From positions 2,556,122 to 2,609,596 of the forward strand of contig NZ_CH902584.1 in assembly GCF_000152845.1 (NCBI RefSeq): a DNA stretch of 53,475 nt. The letters are read 5' to 3'. Made by a program: the position numbers and the translations under genes. The notes under the pieces are model-generated. The model worked only from the letters and a program-made list of their open reading frames with translations. It ran no database searches and was not told the DNA's origin. The DNA is from Roseovarius sp. 217. Lineage in GTDB: Bacteria; Pseudomonadota; Alphaproteobacteria; Rhodobacterales; Rhodobacteraceae. Positions 17,356 through 27,297 of the stretch are shown piece after piece. Every line of letters begins with the position of its first letter. Position 1 is the first letter of the stretch.

Positions 17356-20205
17356 ATGTCGTTCAAAGCGACCGATTATCTGCCCTATGACTTTGCAAAT
17401 CGCCGCCATATCGGCCCCTCGCCCGAGGAAATGACCGAGATGTTCAAGGTTCTGGGCGTCACATCTCTCGAGGCGTTGATTGATGAAACGGTGCCGAAAT
17501 CCATCCGTCAGGACAAACCGCTCGATTTCGGCAAGCCGAAGTCCGAGCAGGAATTGCAATTCCACATGTGGCAGACCGCGTCCAAGAACAAGGTTCTGAC
17601 CTCGCTGATTGGGCAGGGCTATCATGGTACGGTGACGCCGCCCGCGATCCAGCGGAACATCTTTGAGAACCCGGCGTGGTATACGGCCTATACGCCCTAT
17701 CAGCCCGAGATCAGCCAAGGGCGGCTTGAGGCGCTGTTGAATTTCCAGACCATGGTCAGCGATCTGACGGGCCTTGAGATTGCCAATGCGTCGCTCTTGG
17801 ATGAGGCAACGGCGGCGGCCGAGGCGATGACCATGGCGCAGCGCGTGGCCAAATCCAAGGCAAAAGTATTCTTTGTCGATGAGAACTGCCACCCGCAAAA
17901 CATCGCCGTGATCCAGACCCGCGCTGCGCCTCTGGGTATCGAAGTGATCGTCGGCAGCCCGGATGTTCTGGAGGCGGACAAGGTCTTTGCCGCGATTTTC
18001 CAGTATCCCGGCACCTATGGCACATTGCGCGATTTCACCCCGGTGATCGCAGCGCTGCATGAGAATGGCGCGCTTGGCATTGTGATTGCCGATCCGCTGG
18101 CCCTGACGCTGCTCAAGGAACCCGGAGCCATGGGGGCAGATATCGCCGTGGGCTCGACGCAGCGCTTTGGCGTGCCGGTGGGCTATGGTGGGCCGCATGC
18201 CGCCTATATGGCGACCAAGGATGCCTATAAACGCGCCATGCCGGGACGGATTGTTGGCGTGTCGATCGACAGCCACGGCAACCGCGCCTATCGCCTGAGC
18301 CTGCAAACCCGCGAGCAGCATATCCGCCGCGAAAAGGCCACGTCAAACGTCTGCACGGCGCAGGCGCTTCTTGCCGTCATGGCGTCGATGTATGCCGTTT
18401 TTCATGGTCCCAAGGGGCTGCGGGCCATTGCGCAGCGCATCCACCGCAAGACGGTGCGTCTGGCCAAGGGTCTGGAGGCGGCGGGATTCCATGTGGAGCC
18501 GGGTGATTTCTTTGACACGGTCACGGTTGATGTGGGCCTCTTGCAGCGTGGTGTGTTGCAATCGGCTGTGCGCGAGGGGATCAACCTGCGCCGCGTCGGC
18601 GAGACCAAGATCGGCATCACGCTGGATGAGCGCAGCCGCACCGCCACCATCGAGGCGGTCTGGCGTGCCTTTGGCATCATCATGGAGGATGCCGATTTCA
18701 CGCCCGAATACCGCATCCCCGATGCGTTGCAGCGCGAGAGCGATTACCTGACCCATCCGATTTTCCACATGAACCGCGCCGAGACGGAAATGATGCGCTA
18801 CATGCGGCGGTTGGCGGATCGTGATTTGGCGCTCGACCGGGCGATGATCCCGCTGGGGTCCTGCACGATGAAGCTCAATTCCGCCGCCGAGATGATGCCG
18901 GTCAGTTGGCGCGAATTTTCGCTCTTGCATCCGTTTGTGCCGGCCGATCAGGCGCTTGGCTATAAGGAGATGATCGACGACCTGAGCGCCAAGCTCTGTG
19001 ACATCACCGGCTATGCCGCCATTTCCATGCAGCCGAATTCCGGCGCGCAGGGGGAATATGCAGGGCTCTTGACCATTTCCGCCTATCACCGGGCGCAGGG
19101 GCAGGGACATCGCCGCGTCTGTCTGATCCCGGTCAGCGCCCATGGCACCAACCCTGCGAGCGCGCAGATGGTGGGCTGGGATGTTGTCGTGGTCAAGTCC
19201 GCCGGCAATGGTGATATCGACGTGGAGGATTTCCGCGCCAAGGCAGAGAAGCATTCCGAGAACCTTGCGGGCTGCATGATCACCTATCCGTCAACCCATG
19301 GCGTGTTCGAGGAGACTGTGCGCGAGGTTTGCGAGATCACCCACGCTCATGGCGGCCAAGTCTATATCGACGGGGCCAATATGAACGCCATGGTCGGGCT
19401 GAGCCGCCCCGGTGATCTGGGGGGCGATGTGAGCCACCTTAACCTGCACAAGACCTTCTGCATCCCGCATGGCGGCGGTGGTCCCGGCATGGGGCCGATT
19501 GGGGTCAAGGCGCATCTGGTGCCGCATCTGCCGGGGCATCCCGAAACCGGCGGTGCAGAGGGGCCGGTCAGTGCCGCCCCCTTTGGCTCGCCCTCGCTGT
19601 TGCCGATTTCATGGGCCTATTGCCTGATGATGGGCGGTGCCGGGCTGACGCAGGCGACGCGGGTCGCAATCCTCAACGCCAATTACATCGCCAAGCGGCT
19701 GGAGGGGGCCTTTCCGGTGCTTTACAAGGGCCGGGGTGGCCGGGTGGCGCATGAGTGCATCCTCGACGTGCGCCCCTTTGCCGAGAGCGCGGGCGTGACG
19801 GTGGACGATATAGCCAAACGGTTGATCGACTGCGGGTTCCATGCGCCGACGATGAGCTGGCCTGTGGCGGGCACGCTGATGGTGGAACCGACCGAGTCTG
19901 AGACCAAGGCGGAACTCGACCGGTTCTGCGACGCGATGCTGGCCATCCGCGAAGAGATCCGCGACATCGAAGAGGGCCGGATTGATGCGGAGAACAATCC
20001 GCTCAAGAACGCGCCGCATACGATGGAGGATCTCGTCAAGGATTGGGATCGTCCCTATAGCCGCGAACAGGGCTGTTTCCCGCCGGGAGCCTTTCGGGTG
20101 GACAAATACTGGCCGCCGGTCAACCGGGTGGACAATGTTTACGGCGACCGACATCTGGTCTGCACCTGCCCGCCACTCGAGGATTATGCCGATGCTGCGG
20201 AGTGA
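17356..20205 (+). CDS. gcvP: Glycine dehydrogenase (decarboxylating), glycine cleavage P protein
   Basis: 949 residues, normal for the single-chain form. GcvP uses pyridoxal phosphate to decarboxylate glycine and loads the aminomethyl group on GcvH. Lys699 in [18 protein letters not shown] binds the cofactor. The first half carries [13 protein letters not shown] and the second half the matching fold. The frame is open 36 codons upstream, but that part is the repeat, and [13 protein letters not shown] is the normal N-terminus. The 123-bp gap after gcvH holds the repeat. The gene ends the operon, followed by a clear terminator. Confidence 0.96.
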   Translation: MSFKATDYLPYDFANRRHIGPSPEEMTEMFKVLGVTSLEALIDETVPKSIRQDKPLDFGKPKSEQELQFHMWQTASKNKVLTSLIGQGYHGTVTPPAIQRNIFENPAWYTAYTPYQPEISQGRLEALLNFQTMVSDLTGLEIANASLLDEATAAAEAMTMAQRVAKSKAKVFFVDENCHPQNIAVIQTRAAPLGIEVIVGSPDVLEADKVFAAIFQYPGTYGTLRDFTPVIAALHENGALGIVIADPLALTLLKEPGAMGADIAVGSTQRFGVPVGYGGPHAAYMATKDAYKRAMPGRIVGVSIDSHGNRAYRLSLQTREQHIRREKATSNVCTAQALLAVMASMYAVFHGPKGLRAIAQRIHRKTVRLAKGLEAAGFHVEPGDFFDTVTVDVGLLQRGVLQSAVREGINLRRVGETKIGITLDERSRTATIEAVWRAFGIIMEDADFTPEYRIPDALQRESDYLTHPIFHMNRAETEMMRYMRRLADRDLALDRAMIPLGSCTMKLNSAAEMMPVSWREFSLLHPFVPADQALGYKEMIDDLSAKLCDITGYAAISMQPNSGAQGEYAGLLTISAYHRAQGQGHRRVCLIPVSAHGTNPASAQMVGWDVVVVKSAGNGDIDVEDFRAKAEKHSENLAGCMITYPSTHGVFEETVREVCEITHAHGGQVYIDGANMNAMVGLSRPGDLGGDVSHLNLHKTFCIPHGGGGPGMGPIGVKAHLVPHLPGHPETGGAEGPVSAAPFGSPSLLPISWAYCLMMGGAGLTQATRVAILNANYIAKRLEGAFPVLYKGRGGRVAHECILDVRPFAESAGVTVDDIAKRLIDCGFHAPTMSWPVAGTLMVEPTESETKAELDRFCDAMLAIREEIRDIEEGRIDAENNPLKNAPHTMEDLVKDWDRPYSREQGCFPPGAFRVDKYWPPVNRVDNVYGDRHLVCTCPPLEDYADAAE

Positions 20206-20233
20206 TCCGCTCAATCACTTGTGAGAAACGAAA

Positions 20234-20259
20234 AAAGGCGGCCTTTGGGGGCCGCCTTT
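20234..20259 (+). terminator. Terminator of the gcv operon
   Basis: The stem AAAGGCGGCC/GGCCGCCTTT (10 bp) with loop TTTGGG starts 29 bp after gcvP. The AT-rich outer pairs make it work from either side, but the gcv operon is the nearest upstream gene. Confidence 0.85.
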
Positions 20260-20340
20260 CGTTATGCTGAAAAATCTACCTTAAAAAGTGTCCGACCCAA
20301 AAACTTCAGCCGGATATGCGATAGGAACGGGTGCGCCATC

Positions 20341-20386
20341 ACTCACACGGTCCGCTCTGATCACGTGAATTCACGCTAGTGTGAGT
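20341..20386. repeat. Nested inverted repeats between gcvP and the LuxR-hydrolase gene
   Basis: ACTCACAC (20341-20348) and GTGTGAGT (20379-20386) are perfect inverted arms. Between them is the 12-bp palindrome CGTGAATTCACG (20364-20375). It lies about 40 bp past the end of the LuxR-hydrolase gene on the minus strand, with no T run. It could be a terminator-like structure or a binding site; nothing more can be said. Confidence 0.35.
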
Positions 20387-20426
20387 AATATGAGTCTGTC
20401 ATCCCCCAAATTGGGTAAGGCCGTCA

Positions 20427-22214
20427 TTAATCCGCGAGCATTGGCATCAAACGCTCGAGAACGATGCGCCAATGCCGGAAAAAAGCCAGTTGCCCGGCGT
20501 CTTCGATCAGGTGAAACTCGATCCAACCATAGTCGCGGCGGAATTCCTCAATGGTGGCAAGCGGTACCTGCGGGTCTTGCGTGCCGTTTATGAAGACAAT
20601 GGGTAGCTTGCCCCGAAGGGCCTCGACATCGGCGCTCCAATCTTCAAGCTGGCCGGAAATAAGCTGTCGCGAAAACGCTTCATGCGCAGAGTGGTGCTCA
20701 GAAAGAGCGACTTCGGAGCCGGTGGCGAGCGCCTCAAAGGCTTCTGGATCTTCGATCGTGGCGACATCGGCCGCGGAATTTCCGTAGACGGCGTGCAGGA
20801 ACGTCCGCTTTCCGATCTTTCGGGCCAAAAGAAATCCAGCTTTGACCATGAAGGGCAACAGATGCGGCGTGTATTTGGCTCCGGCCATGATGAAACGGTG
20901 CCATTTGTGCATACGCTCGAACTGTTCGCGCCGGGTGAGGGGCAACATGCCGGAGCACGCGATGATTCCGCTGAAGGCAAAGGGATTTGCACGGGCCAAC
21001 TTGACCGCATAATAGGCATCTCCGCTGAGGCATAGGATCGGACAATGTCCAACGCCTTCGGCGCGTAGTACCCGCATCGAGTCATCGAGAAGGGCTGTGT
21101 CATAATCTGTGCTTCGGTCCACCATATCCGACAGGCCATAGCCGGGACGTAGGGGCACGATCACCTTTAAGCCGCGCAATGCAGCGCAAGCCTCAGCCGA
21201 GGCGGGCCAGCGCACCAACCCGAAATCAAGCGGAAGGTAGAGTACGGGGCGGCCGCGTGGCGCGCCAAGGATCAGATAGTCCACCCTCCGTCCGTCCGGC
21301 GTCACCAACGATTTGAAATCACGTTCCGCCAGTGTCGCATAGCCTTTGCTGACCTCATGCGGACCGGGGGCGGCGCGCACGGTCATGGCGGTCATGTCGA
21401 TCAACGACAGAGCGAGACGTACCAGTTCCAACTGGGAATGGGTCTCGGTCTTGGCAAGCAGTGATTTGATCTGAGCGCGAACCGTGTCAACCGAGCGTCC
21501 CCGCTCTGCGGCGATCTCACTGACGCTCCGGCAATCGACGAGATGGCACAGAATATCGGCCTCGGTCTGGGTCAGATCAAAGGCTTGAATGAGGATCTCA
21601 CAGAACCCCGGCGGCATGCTCACGGCGTTTGACGCTGCGAGGACGAGGACCGTACCATCCGCCGCGATGCAACGCTGCAGGCGGAAAACGATCAGGTGAT
21701 CGGCCTGCGCTGCACGCACCCGAAGAACAGCGGTGTCTTTTTCCCGGTTGTCAAAGAGGATATCGAGCGCGCATCTCAGTGCGTCCATATCAGCCTGATG
21801 GATCGGCAGATCGTGCAATTCTGCCTTTGCAGGCAGAGCCATTGCCTGACGAGCGGCGAGATTGGCCGCGCGGATGTGGCGGCAGCGGTCCAACAGCAAG
21901 GCAGGCACCCGGTCGAATGGGACCAGCATGCCATCCAGCCCGAGATTGTCTGTTTCCTCGGGGGCTAAGCGATCAAGGAATTCGGTGGCCCGGCGGAAAT
22001 GTTCTGCAATCTGCGGGTCATCCAACAGGTGAGGCATGCTCAGGTCGACGCGCGCGCGCAGCGGACCTATCGCGCTCTCCCAGTGGTCAAGCAGCGCCTC
22101 GTAGCGCGCGGGGTCGAGCGCTACGTCATAGAGTCTGTCAATTGCCGCATCCCTGTCCGCGTCGGACAGAGTTACAACGTCGATTTGATCCGTCATGCGC
22201 CGGGTCGATGTCAT
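20427..22214 (-). CDS. LuxR-type regulator fused to an alpha/beta-hydrolase-like domain
   Basis: 595 residues. Residues 1-200 are an unrecognised sensory region, 211-272 a LuxR/GerE helix-turn-helix (LTQTEADILCHLVDCRSVSE, VDTVRAQIKSLLAKT), and about 300-595 an alpha/beta-hydrolase fold (RPGYGLSD at 356-363). In the hydrolase, Ser397 sits in CLSGD instead of the usual GxSxG, Asp547 (NGTQDPQVP) fits the acid, and the expected histidine place reads DAGQ (Gln575). The domain may therefore bind a ligand without hydrolysing it, or use another histidine. An ATG six codons in (22196) is an alternative start. Target genes are unknown. It stands alone on this strand. Confidence 0.8.
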   Translation of the reverse strand: MTSTRRMTDQIDVVTLSDADRDAAIDRLYDVALDPARYEALLDHWESAIGPLRARVDLSMPHLLDDPQIAEHFRRATEFLDRLAPEETDNLGLDGMLVPFDRVPALLLDRCRHIRAANLAARQAMALPAKAELHDLPIHQADMDALRCALDILFDNREKDTAVLRVRAAQADHLIVFRLQRCIAADGTVLVLAASNAVSMPPGFCEILIQAFDLTQTEADILCHLVDCRSVSEIAAERGRSVDTVRAQIKSLLAKTETHSQLELVRLALSLIDMTAMTVRAAPGPHEVSKGYATLAERDFKSLVTPDGRRVDYLILGAPRGRPVLYLPLDFGLVRWPASAEACAALRGLKVIVPLRPGYGLSDMVDRSTDYDTALLDDSMRVLRAEGVGHCPILCLSGDAYYAVKLARANPFAFSGIIACSGMLPLTRREQFERMHKWHRFIMAGAKYTPHLLPFMVKAGFLLARKIGKRTFLHAVYGNSAADVATIEDPEAFEALATGSEVALSEHHSAHEAFSRQLISGQLEDWSADVEALRGKLPIVFINGTQDPQVPLATIEEFRRDYGWIEFHLIEDAGQLAFFRHWRIVLERLMPMLAD

Positions 22215-22312
22215 ACCTGAAATCCGATGAGGTTAAAAACGGGCCGTAGCCACTACTAAGTCATGCAGGCAAGGCGTTTTAAAGGCAAATGAAAAGTCTA
22301 TTTGTGGCTTTA

Positions 22313-23176
22313 TCAGTCCAAAAGACAGGCAAAGTGATCACGGAGCCGTGTCCATGTCGCCTGATCGGCGGCGCTGAGCAATACGCCTTTGGTGATCGCC
22401 GTTGAATAGTCGCGCCCATCGAGCATGCGCGCAACGCCGCCTGCCTGTTGGCAGACAAGGACGCCCGCTGCATGATCCCACGGGTTCAGAACATCCGACA
22501 TAACGAAATCCACCGCGCCCTGAGCCAAGAGCCGGTATTCTTGGCACGAACAGCGCAGGGCTATGCAACGTGCAACTGCGGGCAGCAATGGTGCCAGTTG
22601 CTCTTGGCGCGATTGCGACATCAGGTAGTAGTGCATGTAACCTTGCAGGTCCGCCAATTCGCCACCGCGCGAGACGCGCGCCGGGTGCGCGACCCCGAGT
22701 GCGGCCTCAAGACGCGCCGGCGACGTTTCGTCGGCGATGATCCAGTCATCCGAGATGGGGTCATAGAGCAACCCCATTACCGGGCGCCCATAGCGGGTGA
22801 CTGCGATGATCACCCCAAAGAGCGGCAGGCCATGCACGAAATTCCAAGTGCCATCCACGGGGTCGATGATAATTGCCAGTTCCGCTTCGGAGACATCATC
22901 GCGCAGGGCGGGCTTGGCCGCCACCGCTTCTTCGCCCACGATCAGGGCATGCGGGAACATCCTTTGAAGCCCACGGGCCAGCATCGCCTCGGTCTGGTGA
23001 TCGGCCTCTGTCACCAGATCATGCGGACCGGATTTGGTGCTGGCATCGGCTCGGGTCACAGTACGAAAGCGCGGCATGATCTCGGCGCGCGCGGCGCGAC
23101 GCACGAGGTTGATCAGCATGGTCTGCTGCGCCGGGGTGAAGGGGGGCGAAAGCGGGATGGGCAGCGAATCGATCAT
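22313..23176 (-). CDS. Inositol monophosphatase family protein (HisN/IMPase-like)
   Basis: 287 residues. VGEEAV (Glu82, Glu83), DPVDGTWNF (Asp105-Phe113) and NPWDHAAG are the three metal-binding signatures of the lithium-sensitive phosphatase family. Substrates in the family include inositol phosphate, histidinol phosphate and 3'-phosphoadenosine phosphates, and cannot be separated here. The ATG at 23176 is chosen because AGGAGA lies 5 bases upstream; the frame is open 38 codons further without a good site. It is probably transcribed alone. Confidence 0.85.
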   Translation of the reverse strand: MIDSLPIPLSPPFTPAQQTMLINLVRRAARAEIMPRFRTVTRADASTKSGPHDLVTEADHQTEAMLARGLQRMFPHALIVGEEAVAAKPALRDDVSEAELAIIIDPVDGTWNFVHGLPLFGVIIAVTRYGRPVMGLLYDPISDDWIIADETSPARLEAALGVAHPARVSRGGELADLQGYMHYYLMSQSRQEQLAPLLPAVARCIALRCSCQEYRLLAQGAVDFVMSDVLNPWDHAAGVLVCQQAGGVARMLDGRDYSTAITKGVLLSAADQATWTRLRDHFACLLD

Positions 23177-23254
23177 GTCATCTCCTGTCGGTGCGCAGGT
23201 GGAGTGCCAGCCTTGGGAGCCGAAATCAACGCGGGAATGGTCAAAAAGATCAGA

Positions 23255-23300
23255 GGTTTCACCCCCGGACCCCCAGAGTATTTCAGCCAAGAAAAAGCCG
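23255..23300. repeat. Intergenic repeat with GAGTATTT core (copy 2)
   Basis: TTTCACCCCCGGACCCCCA is followed by GAGTATTTCAGCCAAGAAAAA. It shares the GAGTATTT core and GCCAA(A)GA tail with the element at 17262, preceded by a C/G-rich block. It lies between two minus-strand genes, just past the end of the ABC permease gene. Confidence 0.5.
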
Positions 23301-23335
23301 GGTCGCGGGCGTCATGCGCGCGCGCGTAGGGTCAT

Positions 23336-25858
23336 TCATTCACGCGCGCGTAAGGTCCGTGCAGGACGGGCACGCAATGGTCCCAGGGCAAAGACCAGAC
23401 CGGCCAGCAGCGTCACAAACATCCCGCCCAGAATGATCGCTAACGCGGAGGTCCATATCACCGTAAACGGCGTGTCCATCACGAAATGGCTGACCGCCCA
23501 ACCGCCGCCGATGCCCGCCCCTAGCGCCACCAGTCCCGCCGCCCCCCCGAGAATGAGGGCACGCAAGATAAGGCTGGAGAGAATGCGGGCGCGCGTGGCA
23601 CCGAGGGTCTTGAGAATCGCCGCTTCATAGGTACGGGCGCGCTGATCCGCCGCCGCCGCGCCGATGAGCACGAGAAAGCCGGTGAGCAGAGTCACCGACG
23701 CGCCCCATGACGTGGCCGAGGCGAGGCCCGCCAAGAGATCTGTCACTTGGGTCAGCGCATCGCGGACGTTGATGGCGGTGACATTGGGATAGCGGTCGGT
23801 CACATCGCGCAGGATCGTTTCCTCGGACGCCTGATCGTCGGCATAGACTGTGGCGATGAACGTATGAGGAGCACCGGCCACAGCAGCCTCGTTCATCAAA
23901 AGGACAAAGCCCATGCCGACGCTGGAGAAATCCACCTCGCGCAGCGATGTGATGGGCGCTGTGATGTCGCGGCCGAGAATGTTGATGGTGATTTCATCGC
24001 CGATGCCGATGCCCATTTCCATGGCCTCTTCGGCGGCAAAGCTGAGTTGCGGCGACCCGGTGTAACCCTCGCCCCACCAAGTGCCGGCGGTAAGTTCCGT
24101 CCGGGCGGGCAGGGCGTCGGCGTAGCTGACGGCGCGGTCGCCTTCGACCACCCAATGTCCGGGTGCGACTTCGGTCGCAGGGCGGTCATTGATGCGGCTG
24201 ATGATGCCGCGCAGCATGGGCGCATTGTCGATGCGGCTGACAGCGGGGTCGTTCTCCAGCCGCTCGAGGAACCACTCCATCTGGTCCTTTTGCAGATCGA
24301 CAAAGAAGAAAGAGGGCGCGCGTTCAGGCAGGTCGGCGGCGATGGCGCGGCGCAGGTTGCCGTCGATCTGGCCGACTGCAGCCAGAACGGCGAGGCCAAG
24401 ACCGAGCGAGAGCATGACCGATCCGGCGGTGGTGCCCGGCCCGCCGATGGCACCCAAGGCCCAGCCAAAAGCGGGACGCCCGCGCAGGCGAGGTCGTAAG
24501 GTGCGGGCCAGTTTCTGGACCAGCATAGCGGCCAGAGACAGGACCAAGAGCGCACTGCCGATGCCGCCTGCGGTCCAAAGTGTGAGGCGCAGATTGCCCG
24601 AGAAGATGATAGCGGCGACGAGGAGGGCTGCAATGAGACCGAGGGTTGTCGCAATCCACGGCCAGCCGGGCCAGCGGCGGGCGGCACCTGCCGCTTCGCG
24701 GTAAAGGGCCGCGGCGCGGACCTCTCGGGCGCGGGCGAGGGGCCAGAGCGTAAAAATAAGCACACTCAGCACGCTGTAGAGCGCCGCCTCGGCCATCGGA
24801 GCGGCATAGGGGGCAAAAATCGCCGGGACGGGCAATCGCGCCGCGATAACGGGTCCGAGCAGCACCGGCACGCCCACCCCGAGAATGAGGCCGCCGATGA
24901 TGCCAATCACGGATAGAACGCCTACCTGTATGAAATACGTCAGAAAAATCGTGCGTTGATCGGCCCCCAGCGTGCGCAATGTCGCGATGACTTGTACCTT
25001 GCCCGCAAGATAGGACCGCAAAGCCGCCGAGATGCCGACGCCGCCCACCGCAAGCCCCGAGAGGCCCACCAGAACCAGAAACGCCCCCAGGCGGGTGACG
25101 AATTCAGCCACGCGGGGGCTGGCGTTGCGGGCGTCGGACCAGCGAAAGCCGGAGCCATCCAGCTCTTGGAGACTGCGGGTTTCCAGCGCGGCAAGGTCCG
25201 AGCCCTCGGGCAGGAGAAGGCGGTATTTCGTGGTAAATAGTGAGCCGGGGCTAAGTAATCCGGAGCCGTCCAGATTGGCGCGGCTGACGATGGTGCGTGG
25301 ACCGAGGCCAAAGCCTGCGCGGGTTTGATCCGGCTCTTTCACCAGTTCGGCCATCAGGCGAAACTCACGTTCGCCCAAGCGAAAGGTGTCACCCACTGTG
25401 ATGCCCAACCGCGCCGCCAGAATTGGCTGCATCACCGCGCCGGGCAAGCCGCCGGCACCGCCAAACGCCACATCCAGTGGCATGTCGGGTGAGAGAACCA
25501 CGTTGCCAACCAGAGGGTAAGAGTGATCTACGGCCTTCAGTTGCGTCAGTTCGCGACGTCCGTCAGGGGCAATCGCCATAGAGCGAAAATCAGCAATTTC
25601 CGATACAGCATCGGCATTTAGCACCATCCAGCTATACTCGGCCTCAGTGGCAAAGCGATAGGTCAGCTCAAGTTCGGCGTCGCCACCAAGGATCGCGGCA
25701 CCTTGTTCGACTATACCGGCGCGGATGCTTTCGCGCAGGGTTCCGACGGCGGCGATGGCGGCTACGCCGAGGATCACACAGGCCAGAAAGATGCGGAACC
25801 CACGCAGGCCACCGCGCAACTCGCGGCGGGCAAGGCGGGCCGCTATGCGCAGACTCAT
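23336..25858 (-). CDS. ABC transporter permease, FtsX/YbbP-like
   Basis: 840 residues. A first membrane helix is at about 18-40, followed by a large periplasmic domain, then a cluster of helices from 265 onward and a final FtsX-type core near 720-830. The two-block layout is that of YbbP/MacB-like permeases of type VII ABC systems, which move lipids, peptides or lipoproteins across the envelope, not small solutes. It overlaps the ATPase gene by 4 bp. In E. coli the same pair (ybbA-ybbP) lies divergent from tesA, as here. The substrate is unknown. Confidence 0.87.
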   Translation of the reverse strand: MSLRIAARLARRELRGGLRGFRIFLACVILGVAAIAAVGTLRESIRAGIVEQGAAILGGDAELELTYRFATEAEYSWMVLNADAVSEIADFRSMAIAPDGRRELTQLKAVDHSYPLVGNVVLSPDMPLDVAFGGAGGLPGAVMQPILAARLGITVGDTFRLGEREFRLMAELVKEPDQTRAGFGLGPRTIVSRANLDGSGLLSPGSLFTTKYRLLLPEGSDLAALETRSLQELDGSGFRWSDARNASPRVAEFVTRLGAFLVLVGLSGLAVGGVGISAALRSYLAGKVQVIATLRTLGADQRTIFLTYFIQVGVLSVIGIIGGLILGVGVPVLLGPVIAARLPVPAIFAPYAAPMAEAALYSVLSVLIFTLWPLARAREVRAAALYREAAGAARRWPGWPWIATTLGLIAALLVAAIIFSGNLRLTLWTAGGIGSALLVLSLAAMLVQKLARTLRPRLRGRPAFGWALGAIGGPGTTAGSVMLSLGLGLAVLAAVGQIDGNLRRAIAADLPERAPSFFFVDLQKDQMEWFLERLENDPAVSRIDNAPMLRGIISRINDRPATEVAPGHWVVEGDRAVSYADALPARTELTAGTWWGEGYTGSPQLSFAAEEAMEMGIGIGDEITINILGRDITAPITSLREVDFSSVGMGFVLLMNEAAVAGAPHTFIATVYADDQASEETILRDVTDRYPNVTAINVRDALTQVTDLLAGLASATSWGASVTLLTGFLVLIGAAAADQRARTYEAAILKTLGATRARILSSLILRALILGGAAGLVALGAGIGGGWAVSHFVMDTPFTVIWTSALAIILGGMFVTLLAGLVFALGPLRARPARTLRARE

Positions 25859-26532
25859 GCTGCGACCTCGACGCGGCCGTCGCGCAGGCTGACAACGCGG
25901 TCGCAGCGACGGGCAAGCTCTGGGTCATGGGTCACGAGCACCAAGGTTGCGCCGTGGCGGTCGCGCAGGTCGAAGAGTAGTTCGATGATCGAAGCGCCTG
26001 TGGTGCTGTCGAGATTGCCGGTGGGTTCATCCGCAAGGATGATCGCCGGGCGCGTGGCGGCGGCGCGGGCGAGGGCCACGCGCTGTTGTTCGCCGCCCGA
26101 GAGCTGCGATGGGTAGTGACCTGACCGGGATGCGAGACCCACAGCGAGGAGTTCCTCTTGGGCGCGCTCATAGGCGTTTGCGACGCCTGCGAGTTCAAGC
26201 GGAGTGGCCACATTTTCCAGTGCTGTCATAGTCGGAATAAGGTGAAACGATTGAAAAACAACACCAAAATTCTCGCGCCGCAGGCGGGCCAACTGGTCTT
26301 CGTTCATTAATGAAAGGTCATTTCCCATTGCCATGACTTGACCGGCGGTGGCGCGTTCCAGGCCGCCCATCAGCATTAAGAGCGAGGATTTGCCGGAACC
26401 GGAGGGTCCAATCAGACCCAATGTCTCGGCCTTGTGGACATCCAGGGTAATCCCGTGGAGTATTCGCACAAGACCGGCGTTTCCCTCGAGCGACAATGTG
26501 ACGTCGGTGAGGGACAGAAGAGGAGAACTCAT
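25855..26532 (-). CDS. ABC transporter ATP-binding protein, YbbA-like
   Basis: 225 residues with a complete nucleotide-binding domain: Walker [10 protein letters not shown], signature LSGGEQQR, Walker [13 protein letters not shown], and an H-loop in LVTHD. It belongs to the LolD/MacB/YbbA group and pairs with the permease gene that overlaps its end. Its ATG shares two bases with the tesA ATG on the other strand, so both promoters must lie inside the opposite coding regions. Confidence 0.9.
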   Translation of the reverse strand: MSSPLLSLTDVTLSLEGNAGLVRILHGITLDVHKAETLGLIGPSGSGKSSLLMLMGGLERATAGQVMAMGNDLSLMNEDQLARLRRENFGVVFQSFHLIPTMTALENVATPLELAGVANAYERAQEELLAVGLASRSGHYPSQLSGGEQQRVALARAAATRPAIILADEPTGNLDSTTGASIIELLFDLRDRHGATLVLVTHDPELARRCDRVVSLRDGRVEVAA

Positions 26533-27220
26533 GCGTTTGCGCCTGATTTACAAAGGTTTTCTGTCATATGGGGTGCAGCGGCCCTTGGGCAAGGTGGTAG
26601 CGGCGTTTCTCTGCCTTGTCAGCCCCGTGATGGCCGCAGAACCGGTCACGGTTCTGGCATTGGGGGACAGTTTGACCCAAGGATATGGCCTGCCAGAGCA
26701 GGATGGGCTGGTGCCGCAGATGCGGAAGTGGTTGAAAAATCAAGGGGTTGAGGCGGAGTTAATCAATGCGGGCGTGTCCGGTGACACCACGGCGGGCGGG
26801 GCTGCGCGGGTGGAGTGGAGCCTGACGCCTGAGGTGGATGCGATGATTGTGGCACTGGGCGGCAATGATCTGTTGCGGGGCATTGATCCGGCGGTAAGTC
26901 GCCGAAATATAGAGGAAATTCTGCGCGTGGCAGAGGCGCAGGGGGTCGAGGTCTTGTTGGTTGGCCTGAGAGCGCCGGGCAATTACGGGGCAGATTACAA
27001 GATGGCATTTGATGAAATTTACCCTGATTTGTCAGAGGCTTATGACACGCTCTTCATGCCTGATTTCTTTGCAGGACTGGGTGAAGGCGATCCGTCTACG
27101 CTGCAAAAGTTGTTTCAGGCGGATGGCATTCATCCTAATGCAGACGGTGTTGCACGGATTGTCGAAGGGTTGGGGCCGCAGGTGCGCGACTTGATCGAGG
27201 CGGCGCAGGCGGAGGACTGA
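26531..27220 (+). CDS. tesA: SGNH-hydrolase, TesA-like arylesterase/acyl-CoA thioesterase
   Basis: 229 residues. Residues 1-36 are an export signal with a hydrophobic stretch ending VMAAEP. ALGDSLTQGYG is block I with the catalytic Ser, GGNDLLRG is block III, and DGIHPN contains the catalytic Asp and His. TesA-type enzymes are periplasmic with broad esterase, thioesterase and lysophospholipase activity. ATG 26531 follows AGGAGAACTC, a good ribosome-binding site; the frame extends upstream only as antisense to the ABC gene. It is divergent from ybbA-ybbP, an arrangement also seen in E. coli. Confidence 0.9.
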   Translation: MRLRLIYKGFLSYGVQRPLGKVVAAFLCLVSPVMAAEPVTVLALGDSLTQGYGLPEQDGLVPQMRKWLKNQGVEAELINAGVSGDTTAGGAARVEWSLTPEVDAMIVALGGNDLLRGIDPAVSRRNIEEILRVAEAQGVEVLLVGLRAPGNYGADYKMAFDEIYPDLSEAYDTLFMPDFFAGLGEGDPSTLQKLFQADGIHPNADGVARIVEGLGPQVRDLIEAAQAED

Positions 27221-27238
27221 GCCGTACGTTTGTGCGGT

Positions 27239-27254
27239 GTGAACGTACGTTCAC
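27239..27254. promoter_or_regulatory. 16-bp perfect palindrome between convergent genes
   Basis: GTGAACGTACGTTCAC is a perfect 16-bp palindrome in the 77-bp gap between the ends of tesA and the hisC-like gene. Its shape suits a dimeric regulator of the TetR or GntR kind, but the site is not next to a start codon. There is no T run, so it does not look like a normal terminator. Confidence 0.35.
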
Positions 27255-27297
27255 CGGGTGCCGTCGCAGCCTTTACGATGTCCCACGGGCGGCGAGG

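Noticed and set aside
16771..18321. 516-residue minus-strand frame across gcvH and gcvP
   Set aside because: Antisense to strongly recognised genes; composition is that of a shadow frame.
23313..23355. Near-identical CGCGCGCGTAGGGTC and CGCGCGCGTAAGGTC at the end of the ABC permease gene
   Set aside because: Low-complexity CG run; probably a small slip duplication without function.
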